Below are positions 7,458-16,426 of a stretch of 64,000 nucleotides of DNA, piece after piece (position 1 is the stretch's first letter; each line of letters opens with the position of its first letter). Below the pieces are notes generated by a model. The model was not told the origin of the DNA, ran no database searches, and worked only from the letters and a program-made list of their open reading frames with translations. Both the position numbers and the translations under genes were made by a program. The stretch covers positions 868,001 to 932,000 of the forward strand of contig NZ_JARFIK010000002.1 of NCBI RefSeq assembly GCF_029076695.1, in the 5' to 3' direction. Source of the stretch: Adlercreutzia equolifaciens. Its GTDB lineage: Bacteria; Actinomycetota; Coriobacteriia; Coriobacteriales; Eggerthellaceae.

Positions 7458-8788
7458 GCTTCGCTATCGGTGTCGGTGCTCTCAATCCCATAGGGTTCGA
7501 ACGATGCGGCAAATGCCGGTCCTGCGAGCATTTGCAGGTGCGTGCCGTCGGCTTCATGGGATTCCGAGATGATATGGCAGCGTTCGTGAGCCAGGGAAAC
7601 CAGGTCTCCTCGCTGGTAAGGAATAACCACGTCGAGCTTAACGTCTGACGATGACGCCGCGGCGGCTATGGCCGCTATCAGCTTCTCTATCCCCTCTCCG
7701 GTGCGCGCTGAAACAAATTGGGCATGAGGGAACCGCCTCATGAGACCCTGCTTGGTGTCTTCGTCAAGCAGATCGCACTTGTTGAAAACCTCAATGCAGG
7801 CAATATCCTGAGCGCCAATCTGATCAAGTACATCATGGACGGCTTCAATCTGCCCTTCGAATTCCGGGGACGAGGCATCGATGACGTGCAGAATCAAGTC
7901 GGACCCCGTAATTTCGTCCAAGGTCGACTTGAAGGCCTCCACCAGGGTGGTGGGAAGCTTCTGGATAAAGCCAACGGTGTCCGTTACGGTAATTTCACGG
8001 CCCTCGGGCAGCTCGAATTTGCGCGTGGTGGAGTCCAAGGTGGCGAAAAGCTTGTCGTAACTGAGCACGTCCGAGCCCGTCAATCGATTGATCAGGGAGC
8101 TCTTCCCGGCATTGGTGTAGCCGGCCAGAGCCACTTTGAACATGCCGCTGCCATAGCGGCTCTCTCGCTGCAAAGAGCGAACCTCGGCCAGATGGGCCAA
8201 TTCCCGTCGAATGGAGGTAATGCGCTTGCGCACCATACGACGATCCACCTCAAGCTGACTCTCACCTTCGCCGAAGCGCGAGCCGACGCCGCCGCCCATG
8301 CGGTTGGAGGCCAGGTGAGCCCACATGCCGCGCAGGCGCGGATACAGGTACTGGTTCTGTGCCAGACGCACTTGGAGGCGTCCTTCTTTGGACGTAGCAT
8401 GCAAGGCGAAGATATCGAGGATGAGCGCGGTACGGTCAATGACCTTGACGTTCTTGTCCATGATTTTCTCGAGGTTGGCCTGCTGCGAGGGTGTAAGCTC
8501 GTCGTCGAAGATAACCAGATCAGCCTTGTAAGTGCGGGCTAACTCGGCAATTTCCTCAGCCTTGCCCGAGCCGACAAAGGTACGCGGATTAGGCGCATCA
8601 AGCTTTTGCGTGGTCACGGCAACGGTATCGGCTCCGGCTGTGTCAGCTAGACGCTCCAATTCCGCCAGCGAAGATTCAAGAGGCCACTCGAGCCCCGGAC
8701 GGTCAACGCCTACAAGAACGGCGCGCTCGCGCTGCTCCTCGGCCATGGTAGCCGGTCCCTTTTGGATTACAGATACATATTCAGTCAT
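7454..8788 (-). CDS. hflX: Ribosome-associated GTPase HflX
   Basis: HflX binds the 50S subunit, splits stalled ribosomes and rescues translation under heat or antibiotic stress. The 444-residue protein has the N-terminal HflX domain (about residues 20-200), with the glycine-rich NRMGGGVGSRFGEGE near 170, and a GTPase domain with G1 GYTNAGKSS near 224, G3 DTVGFI near 271 and G4 NKCD near 338. The C-terminal extension is also present. AAGGAG (8797-8802) lies 8 bases before the ATG, inside the pairing described for the leader. It follows miaA on the same strand but has its own candidate promoter. The convergent end overlaps lexA. Confidence 0.94.
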   Translation of the reverse strand: MTEYVSVIQKGPATMAEEQRERAVLVGVDRPGLEWPLESSLAELERLADTAGADTVAVTTQKLDAPNPRTFVGSGKAEEIAELARTYKADLVIFDDELTPSQQANLEKIMDKNVKVIDRTALILDIFALHATSKEGRLQVRLAQNQYLYPRLRGMWAHLASNRMGGGVGSRFGEGESQLEVDRRMVRKRITSIRRELAHLAEVRSLQRESRYGSGMFKVALAGYTNAGKSSLINRLTGSDVLSYDKLFATLDSTTRKFELPEGREITVTDTVGFIQKLPTTLVEAFKSTLDEITGSDLILHVIDASSPEFEGQIEAVHDVLDQIGAQDIACIEVFNKCDLLDEDTKQGLMRRFPHAQFVSARTGEGIEKLIAAIAAAASSSDVKLDVVIPYQRGDLVSLAHERCHIISESHEADGTHLQMLAGPAFAASFEPYGIESTDTDSEA

Positions 8789-8879
8789 AAGCCATGCTCC
8801 TTGGTGTTCGTAACGACAGAAGTACCGAAAGCGGTACGGGAAAAGACGGGTCGTTACAGGCGCATGGGCATCACTCCTT
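8789..8879 (-). promoter_or_regulatory. Attenuator-like leader of hflX
   Basis: Three nested pairings are possible in the hflX leader RNA. The plus-strand segments 8850-8857 and 8810-8817 give GTAACGAC/GTCGTTAC (8 bp). Inside it GTACCG/CGGTAC forms a hairpin (8822-8837). Outside it CCATGC (8862-8867) pairs with GCATGG (8792-8797). The hflX Shine-Dalgarno AAGGAG (8797-8802) falls in the loop between the outer two helices. The 5' strand of these helices is the mini-ORF itself, so a ribosome held there would open the structure. No U-tract follows, which points to control of translation rather than termination. Confidence 0.6.
8854..8871 (-). CDS. Leader mini-ORF of hflX (MPMRL or MRL)
   Basis: ATG-CCC-ATG-CGC-CTG-TAA. 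AAGGAG (8874-8879) is 2 bases from the first ATG and 8 from the second (8865), exactly the spacing seen at hflX, so the likely product is Met-Arg-Leu. Met-Arg-Leu is the start of the macrolide-dependent arrest motif of ErmD-type leader peptides (MRLR); here a stop codon follows instead of Arg. Expression of hflX homologues is antibiotic-inducible in several Gram-positive bacteria. That this is a drug sensor is inference. Confidence 0.5.
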   Translation of the reverse strand: MPMRL

Positions 8880-8884
8880 AATCG

Positions 8885-8900
8885 GCACCGTCAACGGTGC
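8885..8900 (-). other. Hairpin at the 5' end of the hflX leader
   Basis: GCACCG (8885-8890) and CGGTGC (8895-8900) pair across a TCAA loop, just upstream of the Shine-Dalgarno of the mini-ORF. It may stabilise the leader RNA or expose the mini-ORF start. No terminator-like U-tract follows. Confidence 0.5.
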
Positions 8901-8916
8901 GGGACAAACGCCCCGT

Positions 8917-8925
8917 ATCATAGCA
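8917..8925 (-). promoter_or_regulatory. Extended -10 promoter of hflX
   Basis: On the minus strand TGCTATGAT is an extended -10 element (TGn-TATGAT) directly after the miaA stop. No good -35 is visible. It would start a leader of about 120 bases that contains the mini-ORF. Confidence 0.5.
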
Positions 8926-8947
8926 CAAGAAGAAAACGTCAGGGAAA

Positions 8948-9898
8948 TTATCGGGCGAAAATGCCTTTGAGGCTCTCATGGGAGAGAATTTGCTCGGCCA
9001 GGCGCTCTGGCTGAGGATCCGTGGCATCCAGCCAGCAAATGCGCTCATCGCGACGAAACCAGGTGCGCTGCCGCTTGGCGTAACGACGAGTTGCCTGCTT
9101 GATGGCCTCTACAGCCTCATCAAGGGTGCATCGGGCCTCCAAGGCTTCGACAATCTCCTTGTAGCCAATGGCCTGGGGCGCCGTCACACCTTGGCGAAAA
9201 CCCTGATCAAGCAGGTGCTCCACCTCGTTAACAAGGCCTTGATCCATCATGGCATCAACCCGACGGTTAATGCGTTCGTTGAGAATGTCGGGATCGACGG
9301 CCAGCCCAAACTGCACCGACGGCAGGTAGGGCGCAATATGAGCTAACTGCTCCTTTTGGCGCGCGTAGGAGCCGCCCTCCTCGAGCAATTCGAAGGCACG
9401 AACGACACGGCGCACGTTGTTGGGATGGACGACGGCAGCGCTTTCGGGATCGCGCTCCTGCAGCAGCTGCCAAAGAGCCTCGTTGCCATGGGCCTCGGCG
9501 TAGGCGGTGTAATGATCGCGAACAGGGTTGGCCACTTGTTCGCCCGTGGGAAATTGATAGTCATCGATGACCGCGCGCACATAAAGCCCCGTACCGCCGC
9601 ACAACACGGCGGGAGTGTCCTGTGCATCCAGGGCTGCAATGCAGGAGCGTCCGTAGTCCTGAAAGAGCGCTGCACTGTAGGGCTCACCGGGATCGCGCAG
9701 ATCGAAACCAAAATGAGGCACCTGGCGTTCGCTGACAGGAAGCTTGCCCGTGCCAATGTCCATGCCGCGATAGATTTGCATGGAGTCGGCGCTCACAACC
9801 GCGCCCTTAACCGCCAGAGCCACCTGTTGGGCCACGTCGGTCTTGCCGCTGGCAGTAGGGCCAACGATGGTGATAACCGGCGTCTTAAGCGTCTTCAT
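8948..9898 (-). CDS. miaA: tRNA dimethylallyltransferase
   Basis: MiaA adds a dimethylallyl group to A37 of tRNAs reading UNN codons, the substrate step for MiaB next door. The 316-residue protein begins MKTLKTPVITIVGPTASGKT, a P-loop at about residues 12-19, followed by the DSMQIYRGMDIGT motif near residue 40 and GGTGLYVRAV near residue 100. The frame is open upstream of 9898, but homologues begin close to this P-loop. The start overlaps the end of miaB by 14 bases, so the two are translationally coupled. Confidence 0.94.
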   Translation of the reverse strand: MKTLKTPVITIVGPTASGKTDVAQQVALAVKGAVVSADSMQIYRGMDIGTGKLPVSERQVPHFGFDLRDPGEPYSAALFQDYGRSCIAALDAQDTPAVLCGGTGLYVRAVIDDYQFPTGEQVANPVRDHYTAYAEAHGNEALWQLLQERDPESAAVVHPNNVRRVVRAFELLEEGGSYARQKEQLAHIAPYLPSVQFGLAVDPDILNERINRRVDAMMDQGLVNEVEHLLDQGFRQGVTAPQAIGYKEIVEALEARCTLDEAVEAIKQATRRYAKRQRTWFRRDERICWLDATDPQPERLAEQILSHESLKGIFAR

Positions 9899-11249
9899 TA
9901 ACAACCGTGCCGGATAAATACCAGGTGCGTGCCTCGTCGACCTTGACGGATACCGTGGTGCCGATGAGCTCGTCGATTTCAACCCCGGCAGGCAGCGGCG
10001 CATGGACGGTTTGGTTCTTCGGACTACGGCCCGCCAGAATGGAGGTATCGCGCTTGGAGGTGCCCTCTACCAGAACGGGAACGACACTCCCCTGCTCATC
10101 CTGGTTGGCTTCAAAGGCCTTGCGCTGTACCAGGTCCACCAAGCGATCGAAGCGTTCTTGGATAACCTCTCGCGGTGTATCGTCTTCCATGGACGCTGCC
10201 GGCGTCCCCTCGCGCTTGGAGTAGATGAACGTGAACACCTGGTTGTAGCCCACCTCTTCGACCAAGCGGTAGGTTTCCAGGAAGTCCTCTTCAGTTTCGC
10301 CGGGGAAGCCCACGATAATGTCGGTAGAAAGAGCAATATCGGGCACGACAGCGCGCAACTTCTTAACCAGATCCAGGTAATGCTCGCGGGTGTAGCGGCG
10401 GTTCATGGCCTTCAGGATGCGATTGGACCCTGACTGTACCGGCAGGTGCAGGGCGGGCATGAGGGAACGCAGCGTGCCAAAGCGAGCAATGACCTCGTCA
10501 GTGAGGTCTTTCGGGTGGCTGGTGGCAAAGCGCAAACGTTCGATACCCGTCGCATCGACAGCATCGAGCACCTCGGCGAAGCGCGGCTCGCCATAGAGAT
10601 CGCGTCCGTAGGAGTTCACGTTCTGCCCCAGCAGCGTAATTTCCTTCACGCCGGCGTCCACGTACCCTTGGGCCTCCTGGGCAATGTCCTCCAGGGTGCG
10701 AGATTTCTCACGACCGCGCACATAGGGCACAATGCAGTAGGTGCAGAAGTTGTTGCAGCCCACGGTGATGGGCAGCCAGGCGGCCCAGGCGTTCTCGCGA
10801 TCGGTGGGAAGCGAAGAGGAGAAGTCGTCGGCGGCGTCGAGCACTTCGACGCGATGCCCCCCTTCTTGGGCAGCGGCCGTCAGCAGCGCAGGAAGGGATC
10901 CCAGGTTGTGGGTGCCAAAGACGACATCAAGATGCGGCAGCTCGTCGGTGAGCTTGGCGCCGTCGCGTTGGCCGATGCAGCCGCCAACGGCAATAAGACG
11001 CTTGTTGAAGGGGCTTCCCTCGCGCACGGAAATGTTCTTCATGGAGGCAACCTGGCCATAAAGGCGCGTATCTGCCGCCTCACGGACGCAGCAGGTCATG
11101 AACGCGACGATATCAGCTTCTTCGATAGTGTCGACGGGCAGCGCGCCCAGGCCCTCCAGCATGCCGGCAACGCGCTCGGAGTCGTGCTTGTTCATCTGGC
11201 AGCCAAAGGTATGGATGCAGAAGGTGCTTCCCTCAAAAAGATTGCTCAT
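9885..11249 (-). CDS. miaB: tRNA-2-methylthio-N6-dimethylallyladenosine synthase
   Basis: MiaB is a radical-SAM methylthiotransferase that converts i6A37 of tRNA to ms2i6A37. The 454-residue enzyme has the three parts of the family: an N-terminal UPF0004 domain with three cluster cysteines (FGCQMN near residue 17, TCCVRE near 53, GGCIGQ near 90), a radical-SAM core with CNNFCTYC near residue 165, and a C-terminal TRAM domain. It lies 14 bases after spoVS and overlaps miaA. Confidence 0.95.
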   Translation of the reverse strand: MSNLFEGSTFCIHTFGCQMNKHDSERVAGMLEGLGALPVDTIEEADIVAFMTCCVREAADTRLYGQVASMKNISVREGSPFNKRLIAVGGCIGQRDGAKLTDELPHLDVVFGTHNLGSLPALLTAAAQEGGHRVEVLDAADDFSSSLPTDRENAWAAWLPITVGCNNFCTYCIVPYVRGREKSRTLEDIAQEAQGYVDAGVKEITLLGQNVNSYGRDLYGEPRFAEVLDAVDATGIERLRFATSHPKDLTDEVIARFGTLRSLMPALHLPVQSGSNRILKAMNRRYTREHYLDLVKKLRAVVPDIALSTDIIVGFPGETEEDFLETYRLVEEVGYNQVFTFIYSKREGTPAASMEDDTPREVIQERFDRLVDLVQRKAFEANQDEQGSVVPVLVEGTSKRDTSILAGRSPKNQTVHAPLPAGVEIDELIGTTVSVKVDEARTWYLSGTVVNEDA

Positions 11250-11263
11250 GGACGGGCCTTGCT

Positions 11264-11593
11264 CTACAGCGCAGCTTCGGCGACCACGGGAACAACCGTG
11301 CCGCCCTTCGGCTCGACCGCAAAGCGAATGGCCGTGCGATATTCACCGTCGATGACAATGTCGGCAAAAGAAGGAATGCAGCAGATTTCAATACCGACGG
11401 GAGACAGGAATCCGCGCGAGATGGCCACCGCTTTCACGGCTTGATTTACTGCCCCGGCGCCGACGGCCTGAATTTCGACGGTAGCTCCGTCTTTAATCAT
11501 GCCGGCAATAGCACCGGCCACGGAAGCCGGAGAAGATTTCGAGGATACCTTGAGGCAGCCGATGGGCGGCCTGGTTTCTGTGGTGCTAGACAC
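11264..11593 (-). CDS. spoVS: Stage V sporulation protein S (SpoVS) family
   Basis: The 109-residue protein matches the compact Alba-like SpoVS fold: LKVSSKSSPASVAGAIAG near residues 14-31, then the highly conserved GAGAVNQAVKAVAI near residues 46-59 and IDGEYRTAIRF near 83-93. In sporulating Bacillus SpoVS affects coat assembly and septation, but the family is widespread in non-sporulating bacteria, where its role is unknown. Coding starts with GTG, 8 bases after AAGGA. It has a good promoter of its own and probably heads a spoVS-miaB-miaA transcript. Confidence 0.9.
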   Translation of the reverse strand: MSSTTETRPPIGCLKVSSKSSPASVAGAIAGMIKDGATVEIQAVGAGAVNQAVKAVAISRGFLSPVGIEICCIPSFADIVIDGEYRTAIRFAVEPKGGTVVPVVAEAAL

Positions 11594-11690
11594 GTCGCTG
11601 ATCCTTGTCGTTGGTAGAGTGTTGAAGCTTGATTAAGGGTGCATTTTCGTCGAATCAGGGGTGAACTACCTCATCATTGACAGCTTTCAT

Positions 11691-11719
11691 ATTCTATCGG
11701 TTCGCTGCCCGTGACGCAA
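11691..11719 (-). promoter_or_regulatory. spoVS promoter
   Basis: On the minus strand TTGCGT (11714-11719) and TAGAAT (11691-11696) are 17 bases apart. The site lies between the ATPase gene and spoVS and would drive spoVS-miaB-miaA with a leader of about 90 bases. Confidence 0.65.
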
Positions 11720-11732
11720 CTTCGAGGCCGGT

Positions 11733-12818
11733 TTAATGCATCTTTGTCAGAGGTATGGTAATGCGAATGGCCTCGGCTCCCACGGTAATATCCGGTTCGC
11801 CGGTGCCTTCGAGGTAATAGCGGGCGGCAATGTCCTCCATGGCGCGATTGATCTGGTCTTTGATAAGATCGACATCTTCGGGGGCCAGGCGAAGGCCGCG
11901 CTGGTCCGCGCGAGGGGTGCGGGGGCCTTTAGAGCTGGCTTTTGGTGCGGGAAAGCTCTCGGCACGCAGGCGCTCAGTCAAAGGAGCCACGGGAGGGATG
12001 GTGCCATCCAAAATGCGGCGCGCAGATCGGCTGGACAGCTCAAGCCCCATGGCCTCGCACAAGGCGCTTAGGTGCTCGGGATCGGTGGCCACGGCAAGGC
12101 GCTTGATCAGGGGCAACGTGTCAGGTGCGGGGCAGAAGGCTCGAGCCGAAGGCGAAAGCGTGGCCATCCCGTACGCTACCAGGGTTGCGGCAATGTCGGT
12201 GGGAGAGCCGATGAACACTTCGCAGTCGTGGCGATGCTCCAGAGCGAACTCGCAGACGGTGCGCAGGATGTTCTTCGGGCCGCGCATGGCAAGGACACCG
12301 CCCTCCCCTTTCTCGAAATGAGGGAAGGTGGATTGATCGGTCTTCTCCCCTAGCTGCTCGGTGTTCGTCTCCACCACGATACTGGCTCCGTTGTTCGGAG
12401 CGGAGTCTTTGACCTGGGCCACAGAGGCGTTCACGGCAATGGAATAGAGAGCCATGCCTCGTCCGTGCATGCCCCACTTGTCCATATGGGCCGTATCCAG
12501 CTTAGAGGTGACGCGCGGTTCGAAAATACGCTCGTGCTGCGAGGCGGGAATGCCGCAGCCGTCGTCAATGATAGTAAGATGGCGCGTGGTGCCGCTCTTC
12601 TGGGTGGCCACGAAAATATGGCGCGCTCCCGCATCGCGAGCGTTGCGCAGAAGCTCGATGACAATGTCCTCGCTGGAGCGGATGTCCTGGGCGGCCTGGC
12701 GACGTTCTGCTTCCGAGCTGCGTAAACGAACGAAGCCGTCCCCGAGGTCGGCTTCGACTCGGAGACGGCTCTCGCCGCAAACAGTATCTATGAAGTTGGT
12801 CAGCGACGAATCGGTCAT
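11733..12818 (-). CDS. GHKL-fold ATP-binding protein of unknown function
   Basis: The 361-residue protein has a Bergerat-fold ATPase domain in its first 170 residues. The N-box ELLRNARDAG is at 55-64, with a catalytic-type Glu55 and Asn59. The G1 box DDGCGI is at 85-90 and the G2 lid GMHGRGMAL at 116-124. No phosphoacceptor His domain, membrane segment or MutL endonuclease motif is visible, so it is closer to the MutL/Hsp90 group than to sensor kinases. Residues 170-361 are not recognisable to me; the final 50 may form a small alpha/beta domain. It lies 3 bases after rny, with spoVS 139 bases downstream. In Bacillus, mutS-mutL lie in the same neighbourhood. Confidence 0.7.
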   Translation of the reverse strand: MTDSSLTNFIDTVCGESRLRVEADLGDGFVRLRSSEAERRQAAQDIRSSEDIVIELLRNARDAGARHIFVATQKSGTTRHLTIIDDGCGIPASQHERIFEPRVTSKLDTAHMDKWGMHGRGMALYSIAVNASVAQVKDSAPNNGASIVVETNTEQLGEKTDQSTFPHFEKGEGGVLAMRGPKNILRTVCEFALEHRHDCEVFIGSPTDIAATLVAYGMATLSPSARAFCPAPDTLPLIKRLAVATDPEHLSALCEAMGLELSSRSARRILDGTIPPVAPLTERLRAESFPAPKASSKGPRTPRADQRGLRLAPEDVDLIKDQINRAMEDIAARYYLEGTGEPDITVGAEAIRITIPLTKMH

Positions 12819-12821
12819 GAC

Positions 12822-14408
12822 TTATTTGGCGTAATCCACCGCGCGGCTCTCGCGGATGACAACAACCTTGACCTGACCGGGGTACTGCATTTCGCTCTCG
12901 ATTTGATGGGCGATGTCGTGGGCAAGCACCACGGACTGGGCCTCATCGACCACTTCGGGCTCGACCATGACGCGAACCTCACGGCCGGCCTGAATGGCGA
13001 AGGTGCGCTCGACGCCCTTGTGGGAGTTGGCAATTTCCTCGAGCTTCTCAAGGCGCTTGATGTAGGCGTCCAGGGTTTCTTTGCGAGCACCGGGACGAGC
13101 GGCCGAAACGGCATCGGCAGCCTGAATGAGCACGTCGATAACCGAGTTGGGCTCAATATCGTTGTGATGGGCCTCGATGGCATGGACAATCTCGGGACGC
13201 TCGCCAAAGCGGCGTGCCAGGTCGGCGCCGATGACGGCGTGGCTGCCCTCAACCTCGTGGTCGACGGCTTTGCCCAAGTCGTGCAGGAGGCCGGCGCGCT
13301 TTACCGGAATGGGGTCGAGGCCCAGCTCGGCAGCCATGACGCCAGCCAGGTAAGCCACCTCCAAAGAGTGGTTGAGCACGTTCTGGCCGAACGAAGTGCG
13401 ATAGCGCAGACGGCCCAAGGTGCGCACCAACTCGGGGTGCAGATCATGGATGCCGGTGTCGAAGGAGGCCTGCTCGCCCGCTTCCTGCACGCGCTGGTTC
13501 ACGAGAGCTACGGCCTTTTCGTACATTTCCTCGATGCGGGCCGGGTGAATACGGCCATCGGCAATGAGGTTCTCCATGGTGACGCGGCCGATCTCGCGAC
13601 GGACCGGATCGAAGCAGGAGATGGTGACGCACTCCGGCGTGTCGTCGATGATGAGGTTCGTGCCGGTCATCTGCTCGAAGGAGCGGATGTTGCGGCCCTC
13701 GCGCCCGATAATGCGGCCCTTGAGGTCGTCGGAAGGAATATGAATAGTGGACACGGTGCTCTCGGCCGAGTGGTCGGCAGCAACGCGCTGGATGGCCAGG
13801 CTGAGAATCTCACGGGCCTTCTTGTCCGCCTCGGCCCTCGTGCGCGTTTCGGCATCGCGGATAATGACAGCGGATTCGCGCGTGACCTCATCGTGGATGG
13901 TTTCCAGGAGTTCTTCCTTAGCCTCCTGCGGGCTCATGCCGGCAGCGCGCTCAAGGGCCTGGTTGATTTCGATCTGAGCTTCTTCGCGATGACGGGCGAT
14001 GGCGTTCTCGGCCTCGTCCACCTCGCGCTCACGGCGCTCGACCTGGCCCTGGAGCGAGGAAAGCTGGTGCTCGCGCGCATCGAGGGATTCGACCCGTCGA
14101 TCGAGGGACTCCTCGCGCTGCGAGAGGGTTTCCTCGCGCTGGGCCACTCGGCTCTCGGCCGAGCGCACTTCGCGCATGCGCTCCTTGTTTTCCTCTTCCA
14201 TTTCCTGCTTGTAGCGCAGGGCCTGGTCCTTCGCCTCTACGGCCGCCTCGCGTCGCAGCGTCTCTGCCTGCTTCTTCGCATCTTCGACAAGAGCCTCGGC
14301 CTCACGGCTGGCGTTCTTGCCCGATGCGTTGGAGATAACACGAGAGACGATGAAACCGAGGACCACGCCGACGATTATGCCAATGATGACAATCAGCACA
14401 GGATCCAT
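12822..14408 (-). CDS. rny: Ribonuclease Y
   Basis: RNase Y is a membrane-bound endoribonuclease that starts mRNA decay. The 528-residue protein shows an N-terminal membrane anchor (about residues 3-24), a long charged coiled coil (about 30-205), a KH domain near 215-280 with [12 protein letters not shown], and an HD phosphohydrolase domain with the metal-binding [10 protein letters not shown] near residue 370. Length and order match the family. With rnjA and pnp it completes a Gram-positive-like RNA decay set within this window. It lies downstream of recX, separated by a terminator. Confidence 0.95.
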   Translation of the reverse strand: MDPVLIVIIGIIVGVVLGFIVSRVISNASGKNASREAEALVEDAKKQAETLRREAAVEAKDQALRYKQEMEEENKERMREVRSAESRVAQREETLSQREESLDRRVESLDAREHQLSSLQGQVERREREVDEAENAIARHREEAQIEINQALERAAGMSPQEAKEELLETIHDEVTRESAVIIRDAETRTRAEADKKAREILSLAIQRVAADHSAESTVSTIHIPSDDLKGRIIGREGRNIRSFEQMTGTNLIIDDTPECVTISCFDPVRREIGRVTMENLIADGRIHPARIEEMYEKAVALVNQRVQEAGEQASFDTGIHDLHPELVRTLGRLRYRTSFGQNVLNHSLEVAYLAGVMAAELGLDPIPVKRAGLLHDLGKAVDHEVEGSHAVIGADLARRFGERPEIVHAIEAHHNDIEPNSVIDVLIQAADAVSAARPGARKETLDAYIKRLEKLEEIANSHKGVERTFAIQAGREVRVMVEPEVVDEAQSVVLAHDIAHQIESEMQYPGQVKVVVIRESRAVDYAK

Positions 14409-14456
14409 CGCGGATTCCTCCTTTCATCGGGGGATTCATGCCCCATTTGAAGTCAT

Positions 14457-14478
14457 AAAAAAAGCCCGTGGAACGGGC
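14457..14478 (-). terminator. Terminator between recX and rny
   Basis: GCCCGT (14464-14469) and ACGGGC (14473-14478) form a stem with a 3-base loop, followed on the minus strand by seven T residues. It probably ends the recA-recX transcript. A second small hairpin, ATACCC-GAA-GGGTAT, lies at 14527-14541. If the rny promoter is upstream of it (a TATACT at 14565-14570 is a candidate -10), the terminator would act as an attenuator. Confidence 0.8.
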
Positions 14479-14664
14479 ATGAGCATATACAGCCAGGGTA
14501 GCGAAATATATGTTTGTCTATAATCAATACCCGAAGGGTATATAGCTCAAAAACCACGGGTAGAAGTATACCGCAAGAAGCCAGGGAAGCGCACCATAAG
14601 TGCCGTCAGATGCCAGGAAAGACGGTCGAACACCACAACCATGGCGTGCAGCGGAGCAAAGCGC

Positions 14665-15321
14665 TTAAGATGAGGCGTGCTCCTCGGCCCATTGGCGAGC
14701 AGCCGTGGCGGCAATATCGGTGCCATAGCCTTGGCTGACCAGCTTGCGATAGGCGGCCTCGCGCACTTGCTTGGCCCGAGGAGGACGGCGCTGCAAAAGC
14801 GCCAGGGCGCGCTGGACTTCGGCTTCTCGCCCAAGAGCATCGTGCTCTTGCCACGCGTCCAAGGTGGAAGGATCGATGCCCAGTTCCTCAATTTCGCGCT
14901 CCGCCTCTCGCAGCCCCTTGCCAGCAGCCAACCGCATCCGGATAAGGGCATCAGCATAGCGGCGATCATCGACGAGATGCAGTCGCTGGCATTTACCCAA
15001 GGCTTCCTCCACGGCATCGGGCGGGTATTCCTCTTTAAGGAGACGGCTGCGCAGATAGGTGCTCGAGCGCTCTCGAACGCTGATAAGGCGCAGGATTTTC
15101 TGATAGGCCTCTTCGGCAGTGGGCTCTTCGTTCTGGGTCAAGTTGGAGAAGGAGGAAGAGGCGGTGGGATGATGATCGGCTGACAACGAGGCACGCTTGG
15201 TGGGGGCGCAGGAAGAAGCGAGCGACTCCGCCCCGCAGGCGGAATCGCTCGGATGATCGCCGCGTTCGATGGCGGCGACGGCTTGCTTCAATTGGTCGAG
15301 GATGTCGGCACGAGAGGCCAC
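14665..15321 (-). CDS. recX: RecA regulator RecX
   Basis: RecX binds RecA filaments and limits their activity. The 218-residue protein has an unusual low-complexity N-terminal 65 residues, then the three-helix repeats of the family, with AYQKILRLISVRERSSTYL near 73-91 and YADALIRMR near 122. Coding begins with GTG 2 bases after the recA stop, so translation is coupled and SOS-induced with recA. A typical RecX has about 150-270 residues. Confidence 0.88.
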   Translation of the reverse strand: MASRADILDQLKQAVAAIERGDHPSDSACGAESLASSCAPTKRASLSADHHPTASSSFSNLTQNEEPTAEEAYQKILRLISVRERSSTYLRSRLLKEEYPPDAVEEALGKCQRLHLVDDRRYADALIRMRLAAGKGLREAEREIEELGIDPSTLDAWQEHDALGREAEVQRALALLQRRPPRAKQVREAAYRKLVSQGYGTDIAATAARQWAEEHASS

Positions 15322-15323
15322 GG

Positions 15324-16379
15324 CTATTTCTTTTTACCCGACTTCGGTGCCGGCGAGAAGGAATCCTCCTCTTCGGAGCGACTGATAACGGGAATGTCAA
15401 AGGCCTCGCGAACCTTCAGCTCGATTTCATCGCGCAGGTCGGGGTTTTCCTTGAGCGTTTGCTTGGCGGCCTCGCGACCCTGACCCAAGCGCTCCTCCCC
15501 ATAGGTATACCAAGCGCCGGACTTCTTGGCGACACCGGCTTCCACGGCCATGTCGACGATACAGCCCTCACGAGAAATACCTTCGCCGTACATAAGATCG
15601 AACTCGGCCTGGCGGAAGGGCGGGGCCACCTTGTTCTTGACCACCTTGGCGCGGACGCGATTGCCGACCACGTCGCCGTTTTGCTTGATGGAATCGATGC
15701 GGCGAATGTCGATGCGCACACTGGAGAAGAACTTGAGGGCGCGACCGCCGGTGGTGGTTTCCGGATTACCGAACATGACGCCGATCTTCTCACGCAGCTG
15801 GTTGATGAAAATACAGGTAGTGTTTGACTTCGAGAGCGAACCGGCCAACTTGCGCAGAGCCTGGGACATGAGGCGGGCTTGTAGACCGACTGTGGTGTCG
15901 CCCATTTCGCCCTCGATTTCAGCACGGGGCACCAGGGCTGCTACCGAGTCGACGATAACGCAGTCGATGGCGCCCGAGCGAACGAGCATGTCGCAGATTT
16001 CCAGTGCCTGCTCGCCGGTGTCGGGCTGGGAGATGAGCACCTCGTCGATGTCGACGCCGATACGGGCGGCATAGACGGGGTCGAGGGCATGCTCGGCATC
16101 GATGAAGGCAACGATGCCGCCCAAGGCTTGGGCCTCGGCGAGAATTTGCAGGGCCAGCGTGGTTTTACCGCTGGACTCAGGGCCGTAGATTTCGATGATG
16201 CGGCCTCGGGGCACGCCACCGATGCCCAGGGCGGCGTCAAGAGGCAAGGCACCCGTGGGAATGACGCCGATGTTGAGATCGGCTCCGCCCTCTCCGAGAG
16301 TCATGATGGAGCCCTTGCCAAATTTCGATTCAATTTGGTCCGTGGTGAGCTTGAGCATCTTCTCTTTTTCTTCGTTCAT
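15324..16379 (-). CDS. recA: Recombinase RecA
   Basis: RecA forms filaments on single-stranded DNA, drives strand exchange and activates LexA cleavage. The 351-residue protein carries the Walker A motif GPESSGKTT near residues 65-73, the DNA-binding loop region around LMSQALRKL, and the ATPase motif [14 protein letters not shown] near 194-207. AAGGAGAGG precedes the ATG. The promoter contains an SOS box. recX follows directly, and pgsA-cinA lies downstream on the same side of the chromosome, giving the common pgsA-cinA-recA order. Confidence 0.97.
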   Translation of the reverse strand: MNEEKEKMLKLTTDQIESKFGKGSIMTLGEGGADLNIGVIPTGALPLDAALGIGGVPRGRIIEIYGPESSGKTTLALQILAEAQALGGIVAFIDAEHALDPVYAARIGVDIDEVLISQPDTGEQALEICDMLVRSGAIDCVIVDSVAALVPRAEIEGEMGDTTVGLQARLMSQALRKLAGSLSKSNTTCIFINQLREKIGVMFGNPETTTGGRALKFFSSVRIDIRRIDSIKQNGDVVGNRVRAKVVKNKVAPPFRQAEFDLMYGEGISREGCIVDMAVEAGVAKKSGAWYTYGEERLGQGREAAKQTLKENPDLRDEIELKVREAFDIPVISRSEEEDSFSPAPKSGKKK

Positions 16380-16426
16380 GACCTCTCCTTGTCTGGCCCC
16401 AATACGAACAAATGGCCTGTTTTCTT

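Noticed and set aside
12903-14450. Plus-strand frame of 515 codons antisense to rny
   Set aside because: It is a shadow of the rny coiled-coil and HD regions; no family resemblance and no start signal.
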